DNA of 64,000 bases from Aequorivita sp. H23M31 (lineage in GTDB: Bacteria > Bacteroidota > Bacteroidia > Flavobacteriales > Flavobacteriaceae). The position numbers and the translations under genes are program-made. This document shows, piece after piece, positions 29,388-37,968 of the stretch; position 1 is the stretch's first letter; every line of letters starts with the position of its first letter. The stretch is from assembly GCF_004022485.1 (NCBI RefSeq), contig NZ_CP034951.1, forward strand, positions 1,302,001 to 1,366,000. Reading direction: 5' to 3'. The notes under the pieces are model-generated. The model saw only the letters and a list, made by a program, of their open reading frames with translations. It had not been told where the DNA came from and ran no database searches.

Positions 29388-30071
29388 TCAATTCAATAAA
29401 AAACTTACATTGACGGTAGTTCTAATTTCCATTTCTCCAAGTGAAATTGTCTGTCCATCCCCAGCTGAAGTTGATTCCATCGCCGTCATTTTATACATTG
29501 GACGCGGATCGGGAGAGTTCCTGAATTCACTAATGGAAACAGCTTTCCCAACATTTTGATTGAGTACCGAAGCATATTCCTTGGCTTTCATCAATGCATT
29601 TTCCACTGCTTTTTTTCTAGCTTGGCTCTCCAATGATTCCTTTTGCGAGGAAGAAAAATCTATTCCATCAATTCGGTTAATGCCTGTTTCCAATAATCCA
29701 TTAACCACTTGTTCATACTTACCCATATCCCGTAATTTCACAGAAAGCGATTGGTTTGCAGCGAACGTGTAGGTCTTCGTATTATAATCATAGTTTTTGG
29801 TCAGGTTCATATATTCAGTTCGCACATCCTTGTCCGCAATTTTCATCTGTTTTAAAAACTTCAACACCTCACTTACGATAGCATCATTTTGCTTTTTCAA
29901 AATTTGCGTATTTTCTCCAGTATTTTCCACCCGAATGTTGATGGTTACTTCATCAGGAACCACTTTCACTATCCCTTCACCCATAACATCAATTGTGGGA
30001 GGTACGTTATTCTGTGCCATCATTACGGTAGTTGTAATTGCTAAAATTAAAAAAGTTTTTAGAGTCTTCAT
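29388..30071 (-). CDS. SIMPL (DUF541) domain periplasmic protein
   Basis: 227 residues. The signal peptide ends near TTVMMAQ. The rest is the SIMPL/DUF541 family: 'IDVMGEGIVKVVPDEVTINIRVENTG' at the start, 'RTEYMNLTKNYDYNTKTYTFAANQSLSV', and 'ARKKAVENALMKAKEYASVLNQNVGKAVSISE'. Family members form oligomeric rings in the envelope; some are linked to oxidative stress, but the molecular role is uncertain. It lies 107 bp downstream of the rhomboid gene on the same strand. Confidence 0.9.
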   Translation of the reverse strand: MKTLKTFLILAITTTVMMAQNNVPPTIDVMGEGIVKVVPDEVTINIRVENTGENTQILKKQNDAIVSEVLKFLKQMKIADKDVRTEYMNLTKNYDYNTKTYTFAANQSLSVKLRDMGKYEQVVNGLLETGINRIDGIDFSSSQKESLESQARKKAVENALMKAKEYASVLNQNVGKAVSISEFRNSPDPRPMYKMTAMESTSAGDGQTISLGEMEIRTTVNVSFLLN

Positions 30072-30177
30072 TTTTTTTAAATTTATTTAGGGTTGTTAGT
30101 CGGTGGTCGATAGTTGGTAAAATTCTAGTTATAAAGGGATACTTACCTAAGCACTAAATATCTCAGGGATTCCGGTC

Positions 30178-30828
30178 TCACAGTTTTCCAGCTTTGTGCA
30201 TTATAAACAAAATTATTAATGGTACTGCCAAGAGAATAACAATCCAAAGGCTTGATTGAAAAAGAATGGGTGCAAAGAGCAAGGTTAATACATATCCACC
30301 AACGGCGCCACCAATGTGGGCATCGTGACCAATATTTCCAACTCTGTTTTTCATTCCATAAATAGAATACAACAAATATGCCATTCCAAAAAGCCAAGCG
30401 GGAATTGGAATCGGGATAAAGAAAATAAAGAGTGACATATCTGGGTAAAATAAAATAGCACTGTAAAGAATTCCCATCACCGCCCCACTTGCACCAATGG
30501 CACTATAATGCGGTTCATCTTTATGAAAATAGAATGCAAGCAGGTTTCCAGCCAACAAACTCGCCACATAAATTATTACAAAATACATAACGCCAACTTG
30601 ATCTATGACTACATCGGCAAAAAAATAGAGGGTAAGCATATTGAATAGCAAGTGTGAAAAGTCTGCATGTAAAAAAGCAGAGCTAAACATTCTAATCTGC
30701 TCTCCTCTACGGATACCGGCAACATTGAATTTATATTTTTCAAAAAACGATAAATCGTTAAACCCCTTCATCGAAATAATGACGTTGGCGGCGATAATAA
30801 TGATTACGGCTATATGTGGGATTTGCAT
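30178..30828 (-). CDS. rhomboid-family intramembrane serine protease
   Basis: 216 residues with six hydrophobic segments. The catalytic pair is visible: GASG with S114 and 'GHDAHIGGAVGG' with H171. The oxyanion-type motif HADFSHLLFNM (54-64, N63) is also present. This is the bacterial rhomboid core, a membrane protease that cleaves transmembrane segments; the substrate is unknown. The upstream 300 bp hold no gene. Confidence 0.93.
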   Translation of the reverse strand: MQIPHIAVIIIIAANVIISMKGFNDLSFFEKYKFNVAGIRRGEQIRMFSSAFLHADFSHLLFNMLTLYFFADVVIDQVGVMYFVIIYVASLLAGNLLAFYFHKDEPHYSAIGASGAVMGILYSAILFYPDMSLFIFFIPIPIPAWLFGMAYLLYSIYGMKNRVGNIGHDAHIGGAVGGYVLTLLFAPILFQSSLWIVILLAVPLIILFIMHKAGKL

Positions 30829-31128
30829 TTTTTTTAGAAAATTTAAAGATCAAATGCGAAGTTAGAAATAAGAAATTATAAATAAGTGATTTTTGAAATT
30901 TTGGTCTGATAAATCCTTATTCGAATTGATTGACCTTAAAATAAATTACAACAAAAGAATTTCGGAGCTCAGAATTTTTTCTGAAATAAATTAAAACCCG
31001 AAGACCTCAGAAATGGAGGGTTAAAAATCATTTTCTGAAATTTTTCATTGCTCCTTATAAAACGAAGAGATGATATGCTAGTTTCAATTTCGCAGTTGGC
31101 ATTCCCCTTTTCGGAAGATAAATTTGAG

Positions 31129-31136
31129 TAGTTTTG
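31129..31136 (+). promoter_or_regulatory. candidate Bacteroidetes -7 promoter element
   Basis: TAGTTTTG fits TAnnTTTG and lies 14 bases before the ATG at 31151. It supports the ATG over an upstream TTG at 31124, which would place the promoter inside the coding region. Confidence 0.35.
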
Positions 31137-31150
31137 CCGAATCTATTTCT

Positions 31151-32026
31151 ATGCAAAAACTGCTCTATTTATTGGTCTATCCATTTCTGTGGCTCCTTTC
31201 TAAGTTGCCCATGCAGATATTGTATATCAAATCGGATGTACTGTTTTTTCTAATGTATCACGTATTTGGATATCGCAGAAAGGTAGTAAATGAGAACCTC
31301 GCTTTGGTTTTCCCAGAAAAGACGGAAAAAGAAAGAAACGAAATTGCAAAAGAATTTTTTAAACATCTCTGCGATATAATTGTTGAAACGCTAAAAGCAT
31401 TTACTATTTCCGAAAAGGAAATTCGAAATCGTTTCGTGGTTACCAATGCGGAAATTCTCGACAACTATTACCAAAACAATCGCAGCATCCTTCTTATGGC
31501 AGGCCATTACGGCAACTGGGAATGGAGTGGCATCTTAAACAAACTAATACCTCATCAAGCCCACGCCGTTTTTAAAACGCTTGCAAACCAATACTTTAAT
31601 TCTCTGGTTAAAAAAACAAGGGAACATTTTGGAGCAACGTTGGTCACAAATAAAAAAATAGTGAGCGTGCTGTATAGAAAGTGGAAAAAAGGCGAAAAGA
31701 CCTTGACCTATATTCTTTCTGACCAAACCCCAAAAATGGGCCATTTTAAATACCATGATACCTTTTTGGGTGTAGATGTACCAATGTTCACTGGGACGGA
31801 GGAATTGGCAAAAAAACTTGATTTTACCGTTGTGTATTTGAAAGTTGAAAAATCGAAACGGGGATATTATAAGGCTACATTAATCCCGATGACAGATAAT
31901 CCCAAGGAATACCCCGATTATCAAATAACACGAATGTTTTTTGATCTATTAGAAAATCAAATTCGGGAAAAGCCGGAGTTTTATCTATGGTCGCATAAAC
32001 GCTGGAAGCATAGAGATAAGGTTTAA
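31151..32026 (+). CDS. LpxL/HtrB-like lysophospholipid acyltransferase
   Basis: About 291 residues from the ATG at 31151 (MQKLLYLLVYPFLWLLSKLPMQ), a membrane-anchor helix. A TTG at 31124 would add nine residues but overlaps a promoter-like element. The catalytic motif GHYGNWEW carries the HX4(D/E) signature of LpxL-type acyltransferases, and 'ILSDQTPKMGHF' and 'MFTGTEELAKKLDFTVVY' are typical downstream blocks. It likely transfers a secondary acyl chain to lipid A or to an aminolipid at the inner membrane. Monocistronic. Confidence 0.9.
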   Translation: MQKLLYLLVYPFLWLLSKLPMQILYIKSDVLFFLMYHVFGYRRKVVNENLALVFPEKTEKERNEIAKEFFKHLCDIIVETLKAFTISEKEIRNRFVVTNAEILDNYYQNNRSILLMAGHYGNWEWSGILNKLIPHQAHAVFKTLANQYFNSLVKKTREHFGATLVTNKKIVSVLYRKWKKGEKTLTYILSDQTPKMGHFKYHDTFLGVDVPMFTGTEELAKKLDFTVVYLKVEKSKRGYYKATLIPMTDNPKEYPDYQITRMFFDLLENQIREKPEFYLWSHKRWKHRDKV

Positions 32027-32041
32027 TTCTGAATTCAGAAT
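32026..32041. repeat. 16-bp perfect palindrome at a gene end
   Basis: ATTCTGAATTCAGAAT is perfectly palindromic and begins at the last base of the acyltransferase stop codon. It is followed by 'TCAGAATTTAGAATTTAGAAT' imperfect repeats. Possible cruciform or weak terminator. Confidence 0.6.
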
Positions 32042-32545
32042 TCAGAATTTAGAATTTAGAATTATGGAAGAAGGACCAAGGGTTTAGGCCCGGAAAACTT
32101 ATCGGTTTAGAATCTTACATTACTGGCAGTGTTCCTTTCGGACAATTTAACTGTAAGGCTCTAACATATTGAAAGCTAAAATCTCTCATTTAATATTCAT
32201 TAATGAACATCTGAATATTATTGACCTCCCATAATCCATGAATGCATATTCTCAATGTTGGTAAGTTTAAGCCAAACGGAATCCCGAATTTCTTGGTTAA
32301 GACGGATAGGATTAAAAGTGGGAAGAAAGTTGAAATCTAGGACTTTCAAGAGATTCTCATTTTAAACCGGAAAAAACTGTTTCATTTCCTGAATTCTGTT
32401 AATTTAAAAATCCATTCTGTTTAAGGACGAATTAAGAATTTTACTTTTAATACTAAAATTATTCTTAGTGAGGAACTATATTATAGATATTCACTTTCTC
32501 TTCTTTTTCCATTATCAATATTTATAAAGTGTTGTGGAACCCAAC
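32027..32545. other. 519-bp intergenic region, no gene seen
   Basis: Between the convergent acyltransferase and ABC permease genes. Apart from the palindrome and repeats next to 32026 I see no coding remnant. In particular no Walker A or ABC signature of the missing export ATPase was found in a visual reading. Confidence 0.6.
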
Positions 32546-33412
32546 TTAAACAGTATCGATAAAACTTTTTTCTGTTCTATTAAAAATTATTAATCCCACT
32601 AGGAACACAACAACACTCACAACCAGCGTGTAGAAAAAGCCCCACCAACTAAAGCTACCTGTACTCAACATCATATATCGGAACCCCTCGATAATTTGTG
32701 TTAGTGGATTATAAGCCACAAAGTCCGCGACCCAAGTTGGAAGTTTTTCCCGAGCTTCCGATAGAGGATAAGGCACCGAAGAAACGTACATCAATAAGGA
32801 AACAGCAAAACCCACCAGCACATTCAAGTCACGATATTTAGTAGTCATCGAGCTTACGATCATCCCTAATCCCAATCCCAAGAGGGCCATCATAAGAACA
32901 TAAACAGGGAAAAGAAATAAATGGAGATTGGGACCCAATTCAAAGCCTCGAAATAAAAAATAAAAATAAAAAACTATAAAGATCAGCAGTTGTATGCCGA
33001 ATTTCATGAGGTTTGAAATGGTTATAGACATTGGCATGATTACCCTTGGAAAATATACTTTCCCAAAAATACCAGCATTAGTCCTAAAAGTGTCGGATGT
33101 TCCTGTAAAACACGCAGTAAAATAATTCCAGGCAGTGATTCCTGCCAGGTTAAATAAAAAAGGAGGAATGCTTCCGGTACTGATACTTCCTAAATTATTA
33201 AAAACTAAAGTGAATATTATGGAAGTAAAAAGAGGTTGTATGAAAAACCATAGAGGCCCAAGAATAGTCTGTTTATAGACCGTGGTAATATCTCTCTTTA
33301 CGAAAAGGACTAGTAAATCACGATAGCGCCAAACTTCTGGAAGGTTCAGGTCTAATACTTTTTTTTTTGAAGAAATTTCGTATAGCCAGGTATCGTCTTG
33401 ATCGGTGACCAA
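32546..33412 (-). CDS. ABC-2 type polysaccharide export permease (Wzm-like)
   Basis: 288 residues with six hydrophobic spans and the characteristic start of polysaccharide permeases: 'EVWRYRDLLVLFVKRDITTVYKQTILGPLWFFIQPL'. Later comes 'FRTNAGIFGKVYFPRVIMP', then 'SSVPYPLSEAREKLP..VAYNPLTQIIEGFRYMML'. Members export O-antigen, teichoic or capsular polymers with a dedicated ATPase (Wzt). That ATPase normally follows directly, but neither side of this gene encodes one. It lies about 7.7 kb from the EPS locus and could serve it. Confidence 0.88.
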   Translation of the reverse strand: MVTDQDDTWLYEISSKKKVLDLNLPEVWRYRDLLVLFVKRDITTVYKQTILGPLWFFIQPLFTSIIFTLVFNNLGSISTGSIPPFLFNLAGITAWNYFTACFTGTSDTFRTNAGIFGKVYFPRVIMPMSITISNLMKFGIQLLIFIVFYFYFLFRGFELGPNLHLFLFPVYVLMMALLGLGLGMIVSSMTTKYRDLNVLVGFAVSLLMYVSSVPYPLSEAREKLPTWVADFVAYNPLTQIIEGFRYMMLSTGSFSWWGFFYTLVVSVVVFLVGLIIFNRTEKSFIDTV

Positions 33413-33692
33413 TGTGGGTTAAGTTTTAGATGAGGCTAATATAGGAAAATTTGAAGTAAAGGGCAGCAGAGATTATAGGTCACTTATCAATAATCGAGAA
33501 TTGGTTATAGTAACCTAAAGTGATTGTTTTTTACATTCAGAATAAGCCGAGTTCAACTATGAAATGATCGCTTTGGGAAAGGATAAAAGACATAAGAATT
33601 GACTCGTGATAAAAATTTAAGAAGCGTAGTAAAGGATTAATTATCCTTGCAAAAAATAAATATTCAATTACCACGCTGGTTACACGACTACT

Positions 33693-34976
33693 TTACGGGT
33701 TTTCAGTGGGATTATAGGAATATGATTTTTCTTTTGGTTGTCCGTATAATTCTGGCACCAGGTATTTTCCTCTTTTTTCTCCCTTATCCACTTCGACATT
33801 TCGCTTTTCTGGATTTTGTTGAAAATAGGGATCATTTCGTTCAGCGGTTAATGTCCAAGATATTTTTTTGCCAGGCACGCCTCCTGCAATAACAAAGGAT
33901 CCTCCTTCAATTTCCTTTTCTATATGAAGATTGGGCATAGCGGCTCCAATCGGGGTAAGTTGATAGGATGCATTTTTATTAATAGCTTCATAGTAATCGG
34001 GCAAAGTTACGGTTACGCTCCCAGTAGAACCAAAGGTATCAGTACCCCTATATACATTGAGAACTTCATTGGATTCCATACAAAAATGTTTTAATATTTT
34101 ATTGGCCGGATCACGAGGATCATCAATGGCAAAATTCTTGCTACCACCAGCGGAAAAGTCCCCCGTTACATGAAAGTCCCCCGTTACATGTAGGTTTCCA
34201 CCAACCACTAAGTCATTAGTTACATCAATATTCCCACTGGCTTTAATTTTCATTCTTTCAACTCCAGCTGTAGAAAAACCAAGAATATTTGTTCCACCTC
34301 TAAACATTCCAATACCTGTGTTATCCGCCCATGAATAGAAAGGAAATGATGCTGTTCCATCCTTGGTGGCATGCACTTGTTCCGCATTTGGAATTCGAAA
34401 TTTCTCGACTCCATTAGTGGCAAAAGCCAATGCATTGGCACTTCGTTGAAACATTCCCGTACCAGGATTATTTATAAAGGAGTAGATAGGATAAATTTCA
34501 TCCCCATCGTTAGTGGCCCTCATTCTCCCTCCGCTACTTGCGGTTCCCGCGGTTATCTCGAAACGAGAATCATTAGATGTAATAAACGATATTGCACGGT
34601 TATCTAATGTTCCCATACGTTGTATTCCAGTGCCTACATTTCCGCCCAACTTCACGTCCTTCTCTCCATCAATACCAACCCAACGTCCTAAATGACTCCA
34701 ATAAACGAAACCCGGTCCGGTAGTGGTATTTTTATTATACACCAACATACTTTCTATTGGGTTAGGTATGGGTTGGTTACTCGATAAATCTGGAATATCG
34801 ACCCGAGGTATGAGAATTCCCTTATTTTGCACTCCAGAAGAACGGATGTCCAGCAATGAGGATGAATTAGGGTTGGTATTTCCTATCCCAACTTGGGCAA
34901 AGGTGTTTAAGAAAAATAAGAAAAATAGGCCCCAAAGTAAAAGTCTCCTCGACTCGAATAGATGTACTCTTTTCAT
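33693..34976 (-). CDS. secreted 'QVGIGNTNP' family protein with fibre-like repeats
   Basis: 427 residues. Signal peptide LLLWGLFFLFFLNTFAQ, then 'VGIGNTNPNSSSLLDIRSSG' as in the neighbouring secreted genes. The middle has repeated 'GTGMFQRSANALAFATNGVEKFRI' / 'GIGMFRGGTNILGFSTAGVERMKI' blocks and short 'GNLHVTGDFHVTGDF' repeats, as in phage-tail-fibre-like beta helices. The C-terminal ~140 residues (from 'IDDPRDPANKILKHFCMES' to '..GKYLVPELYGQPKE..') form a domain I recognise from Bacteroidota surface proteins, but it has no assigned function. Probably exposed on the cell surface. Confidence 0.75.
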   Translation of the reverse strand: MKRVHLFESRRLLLWGLFFLFFLNTFAQVGIGNTNPNSSSLLDIRSSGVQNKGILIPRVDIPDLSSNQPIPNPIESMLVYNKNTTTGPGFVYWSHLGRWVGIDGEKDVKLGGNVGTGIQRMGTLDNRAISFITSNDSRFEITAGTASSGGRMRATNDGDEIYPIYSFINNPGTGMFQRSANALAFATNGVEKFRIPNAEQVHATKDGTASFPFYSWADNTGIGMFRGGTNILGFSTAGVERMKIKASGNIDVTNDLVVGGNLHVTGDFHVTGDFSAGGSKNFAIDDPRDPANKILKHFCMESNEVLNVYRGTDTFGSTGSVTVTLPDYYEAINKNASYQLTPIGAAMPNLHIEKEIEGGSFVIAGGVPGKKISWTLTAERNDPYFQQNPEKRNVEVDKGEKRGKYLVPELYGQPKEKSYSYNPTENP

Positions 34977-35629
34977 AACTGAAATAGATTTTTAATTAAA
35001 CAAAATCCCATCAAGCGTTAGGGGAGGAATCCCAATGGAAATGCTTTCTTTTTGAGGAGTTCAATAAAAATCAAGGTGTAATACCTTTGTTATAAATTAA
35101 CAATCCTGAGGAGTTATTTAGGATACCGAAAGATAATAAATTAAAACTATAAAAAAAGAAAATCTCATATTATTCAACACAATTTTAAAATATTCTCTAC
35201 TATAAGGTTAAATACCTATAAACAAAGTGATTATCAATGCTCAAAATTGAGATTCTTTAGTATTGAATATTAGAATTTAGAAAAGGAGGATATTTTTGGT
35301 CGATGACTCGATGAGTCGATGAGTTGTTGAGTTAATATGTTGAGAGTAGAGGAGTTTAGAAATTTAACTGTGAATAAGGTTAGAACCTATATTCGATAAG
35401 TTTGGGAGCTTAAAGTTTAAAGCGAATAAATTGGGTACAAACTCTTATCCCAAACTTTTGGATGGAGTTGAAGGGAGGGAAGTTGAAGATTTGAGGAAAT
35501 TAGATTACTAAATCCATAAATCAGATTTTAAGCTTTTGAGCATTATAGAGAGAAACAGGGGGTTTCTATGCGGAAATTTTTGACTACCTATAAAGCAGAA
35601 AAACTTGACCAATCCCTAAGTACTATCGG
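34977..35629. other. 650-bp intergenic region, no gene seen
   Basis: AT-rich region between two secreted-protein genes. It contains imperfect repeats such as 'CGATGACTCGATGAGTCGATGAG' starting near 35301. The in-frame continuation of the next gene's C-terminus occupies 35630-35791. Confidence 0.6.
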
Positions 35630-35791
35630 TTATTTGCTTTTTTCAAGTAATTGATTGAGAAGCAACTCCAATTTCGCAATTCTGGCCTCTTGGGAATTAA
35701 TTATATATTGTTGTTCTTGAATTGCCTCGGTTAGAATTGGGATTAGACCATCATAATCAACCATATAATAGCCTGACACAGATTCACTTTT

Positions 35792-36904
35792 CTAAAAAGC
35801 GTCCATTTTCACCTTGGGATCAGGGATAGTCTTGGAAACTACCAGATCAGGAAAAATCTCCTTTAACTCCTGCGCCAAAAACCCAAAAGATCTTTTATTT
35901 GGGTCAAAGTTCATTCCGGGAAATTCCGCAGCTCTCCAGTTATATGACTTGGGATTTAACTTCATTACCTTTTCGAGTATTTTAGCATCTTCCTGCAAAG
36001 AAAGAATATTGGTTTTCCATCTTTCATCAGAATGAATAAAATAGCCATTGGACACTACCCCACCTGAAAAATACCCAGCAAAACCTCCCGAGGCGTTAGT
36101 GGTCCGACCGTAAACTCCATAATATCCAGTTGCAACCGTCCCTGTTCCAAACGAAGAATTCGGATTAAAAAATTCGGCGGCAGCCCACTGAGAATCGGGA
36201 ACGGTTATTTGAGAGATAAATGCGGGAGCAGCATTGGAATCAAATGCAACATGCAATCGGGTTAAAGGGTTGATACCTATCCCTACATTGCCAGAATTGG
36301 TTATTCTCATTCTCTCGGCTCCTGAGGTTGAAAATCCCAGCGAATTGGAACTTATCCGAAAGATTCCCATATTCTTGCCATTGGTTCCGGCCCAAGAATA
36401 GGTAGGCTGTAGCGCATCTCCATCATTATAACTTCTTAACCTTCCGTTGTTCGTGAAATCGAAACGAGCTGAATTTTTTGTACGAACCTGAAATGAAACA
36501 TCATCCGTCGTACCGATAAAGTGATTATCAGGATCAGTTCCCTCGTTTCCAGTAAGCTTCCACCTACCATTTGGAATAGAATCATCTTCAAGACGCATCC
36601 ATTTTGCGCCATTATGATAATAAAAACCTGGTGTAACCCGATTTTCTCCAGTACCCGAAGTAGCAGTATTATAAACAGTCATCCCCGCCTGAACAGGCGG
36701 CACCAGAGGTGCAGGGTTATTTGTAGCTAATAGCCCAAGTCTGGGCAATAGTAAACCTCCAGATCTATTTGAGGCATCGATATCCAAAATCGCGTTTTCA
36801 TTCGGGCTCGTAGTTCCAATTCCTACTTGTGAACTGCCATTAAATGACCAAACAAAAAGAAAAACAGGACATAGGATTTTATTGACATTAAAACGATAAA
36901 TCAT
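35792..36904 (-). CDS. secreted protein with S74 endosialidase-chaperone domain, cut by in-frame TAG
   Basis: I place the start at 36904 (MIYRFNVNKI..., signal peptide ending SFNGSSQ); an ATG at 36979 would add 25 residues before the signal. After cleavage comes 'VGIGTTSPNENAILDIDASN', then 'GIFRISSNSLGFSTSGAERMRI' blocks like those of the 427-aa neighbour. The C-terminus is a Peptidase S74 / intramolecular chaperone domain: 'SDERWKTNI', 'NPKSYNWRA', 'RSFGFLAQELKEIFPDLV'. Translation stops at TAG (35792-35794) after KVKMDAF. The same frame then stays open for 53 more codons to TAA at 35630, encoding '..GYYMVDYDGLIPILTEAIQEQQ..', the normal coiled-coil end of S74 proteins. The gene is therefore interrupted by a nonsense codon, or the base is an error. 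Confidence 0.82.
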   Translation of the reverse strand: MIYRFNVNKILCPVFLFVWSFNGSSQVGIGTTSPNENAILDIDASNRSGGLLLPRLGLLATNNPAPLVPPVQAGMTVYNTATSGTGENRVTPGFYYHNGAKWMRLEDDSIPNGRWKLTGNEGTDPDNHFIGTTDDVSFQVRTKNSARFDFTNNGRLRSYNDGDALQPTYSWAGTNGKNMGIFRISSNSLGFSTSGAERMRITNSGNVGIGINPLTRLHVAFDSNAAPAFISQITVPDSQWAAAEFFNPNSSFGTGTVATGYYGVYGRTTNASGGFAGYFSGGVVSNGYFIHSDERWKTNILSLQEDAKILEKVMKLNPKSYNWRAAEFPGMNFDPNKRSFGFLAQELKEIFPDLVVSKTIPDPKVKMDAF

Positions 36905-37050
36905 TGTTTGTGAGGAGTTAATTCTTACGTTTCTCAATAATAAGTTTTTTATTCTCTCCCCGAGAAATTTTAACATCAAAAATTTTCCTTATACACATAG
37001 ATAAATTTCTCATTCTAATAATTAAAATAACCAAAGAGTGTTGATAGATT

Positions 37051-37962
37051 TTAATCTAGAATAGTAATACTTCGATGACAACGGTTCCTAGAAGAAGACG
37101 GATTAGAATATAAACTTCCAAAATCCTGACCACCCACTCGCCATTGCAGTTGAATTGAAATTGCTTCCCCAGGAGTTACTTCAACAGGAAACATAACCAA
37201 TCTTGAATTCCAAGCCGTTTGGGTAATAGAACTATAATCCACATCCGAAGCGAGGCTGGTAAATGCTGTAATGGGCGTAGAAACTGACCCGATAGTTTTT
37301 ACCAACTGAAAATCCGCATACCCATGAGAGGCCTTATTCGCAGCTGTTAATGGGTCCATATAGCCGGCGATACTTACATTAATGTAAATTCTAGATTTTT
37401 TAGGAATCAGGCTTATAACCATTTCATCCATATCTATAAAATTATTGGAATCATTACTTATATCGGTGTTCCCGATTGATGAATAAATTCTGTTTTTAAA
37501 GCTAGCATCTGAAGATGCCACGGTAATCCATCGCTGTATCGACTTTATATATTGTAAGGTTACGCTATTATAAATCCCTTTTAAAATAAGATTTCCATTA
37601 CTGGTACATAATATACCACTAGGTCCTCCAGCGGAATTATGTACTATTTTCATTTTATGTGGAGTAGTATTTACCAAAGTTATAATTTGACCATCCACCT
37701 CCGTCAAAGGGTGTATGCCATTTATGCTAAAGTCAGTGGTTGGTCCAGAAATATTGTAAAGAGAAAGATCGGCGGCAACGATATTATTTTCTCCATCGAC
37801 AAGCGTTAAAAATCCGGCCTTTAGGGAAATATTCCCGTTAATATCCAACATAGTTTGAGGATCCTCGGTGTTGATTCCTACTTGCCCCCATAGAGAATTT
37901 AGTTGAAATAAGTACAGGATGGCGAAGACATAAATGGATAAGGGCATTCTGAGCATACTCAC
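37051..37962 (-). CDS. secreted 'QVGIN' family protein, short paralogue without CUB domains
   Basis: 303 residues: signal peptide ending NSLWGQ, then 'VGINTEDPQTMLDINGNISLK'. It shares with the upstream 707-aa protein the blocks 'DGQ..TL.NTT..KM.IVH.S', 'VTLQY....QRWI', the IGNTDIS region, 'ASHGYADFQLV', and a closing domain 'TAWNSRLVMFPVEVTPGE...IQLQW...RNRCHRSITILD'. No enzyme motif was seen. It starts 6 bp after the upstream stop, so the pair is an operon. Surface or secreted role inferred. Confidence 0.75.
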   Translation of the reverse strand: MSMLRMPLSIYVFAILYLFQLNSLWGQVGINTEDPQTMLDINGNISLKAGFLTLVDGENNIVAADLSLYNISGPTTDFSINGIHPLTEVDGQIITLVNTTPHKMKIVHNSAGGPSGILCTSNGNLILKGIYNSVTLQYIKSIQRWITVASSDASFKNRIYSSIGNTDISNDSNNFIDMDEMVISLIPKKSRIYINVSIAGYMDPLTAANKASHGYADFQLVKTIGSVSTPITAFTSLASDVDYSSITQTAWNSRLVMFPVEVTPGEAISIQLQWRVGGQDFGSLYSNPSSSRNRCHRSITILD

Positions 37963-37968
37963 AAGGTT

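Noticed and set aside
35792..35794. TAG as evidence for stop-codon reassignment
   Set aside because: Only one interrupted gene in the window; a mutation or base-call error is simpler.
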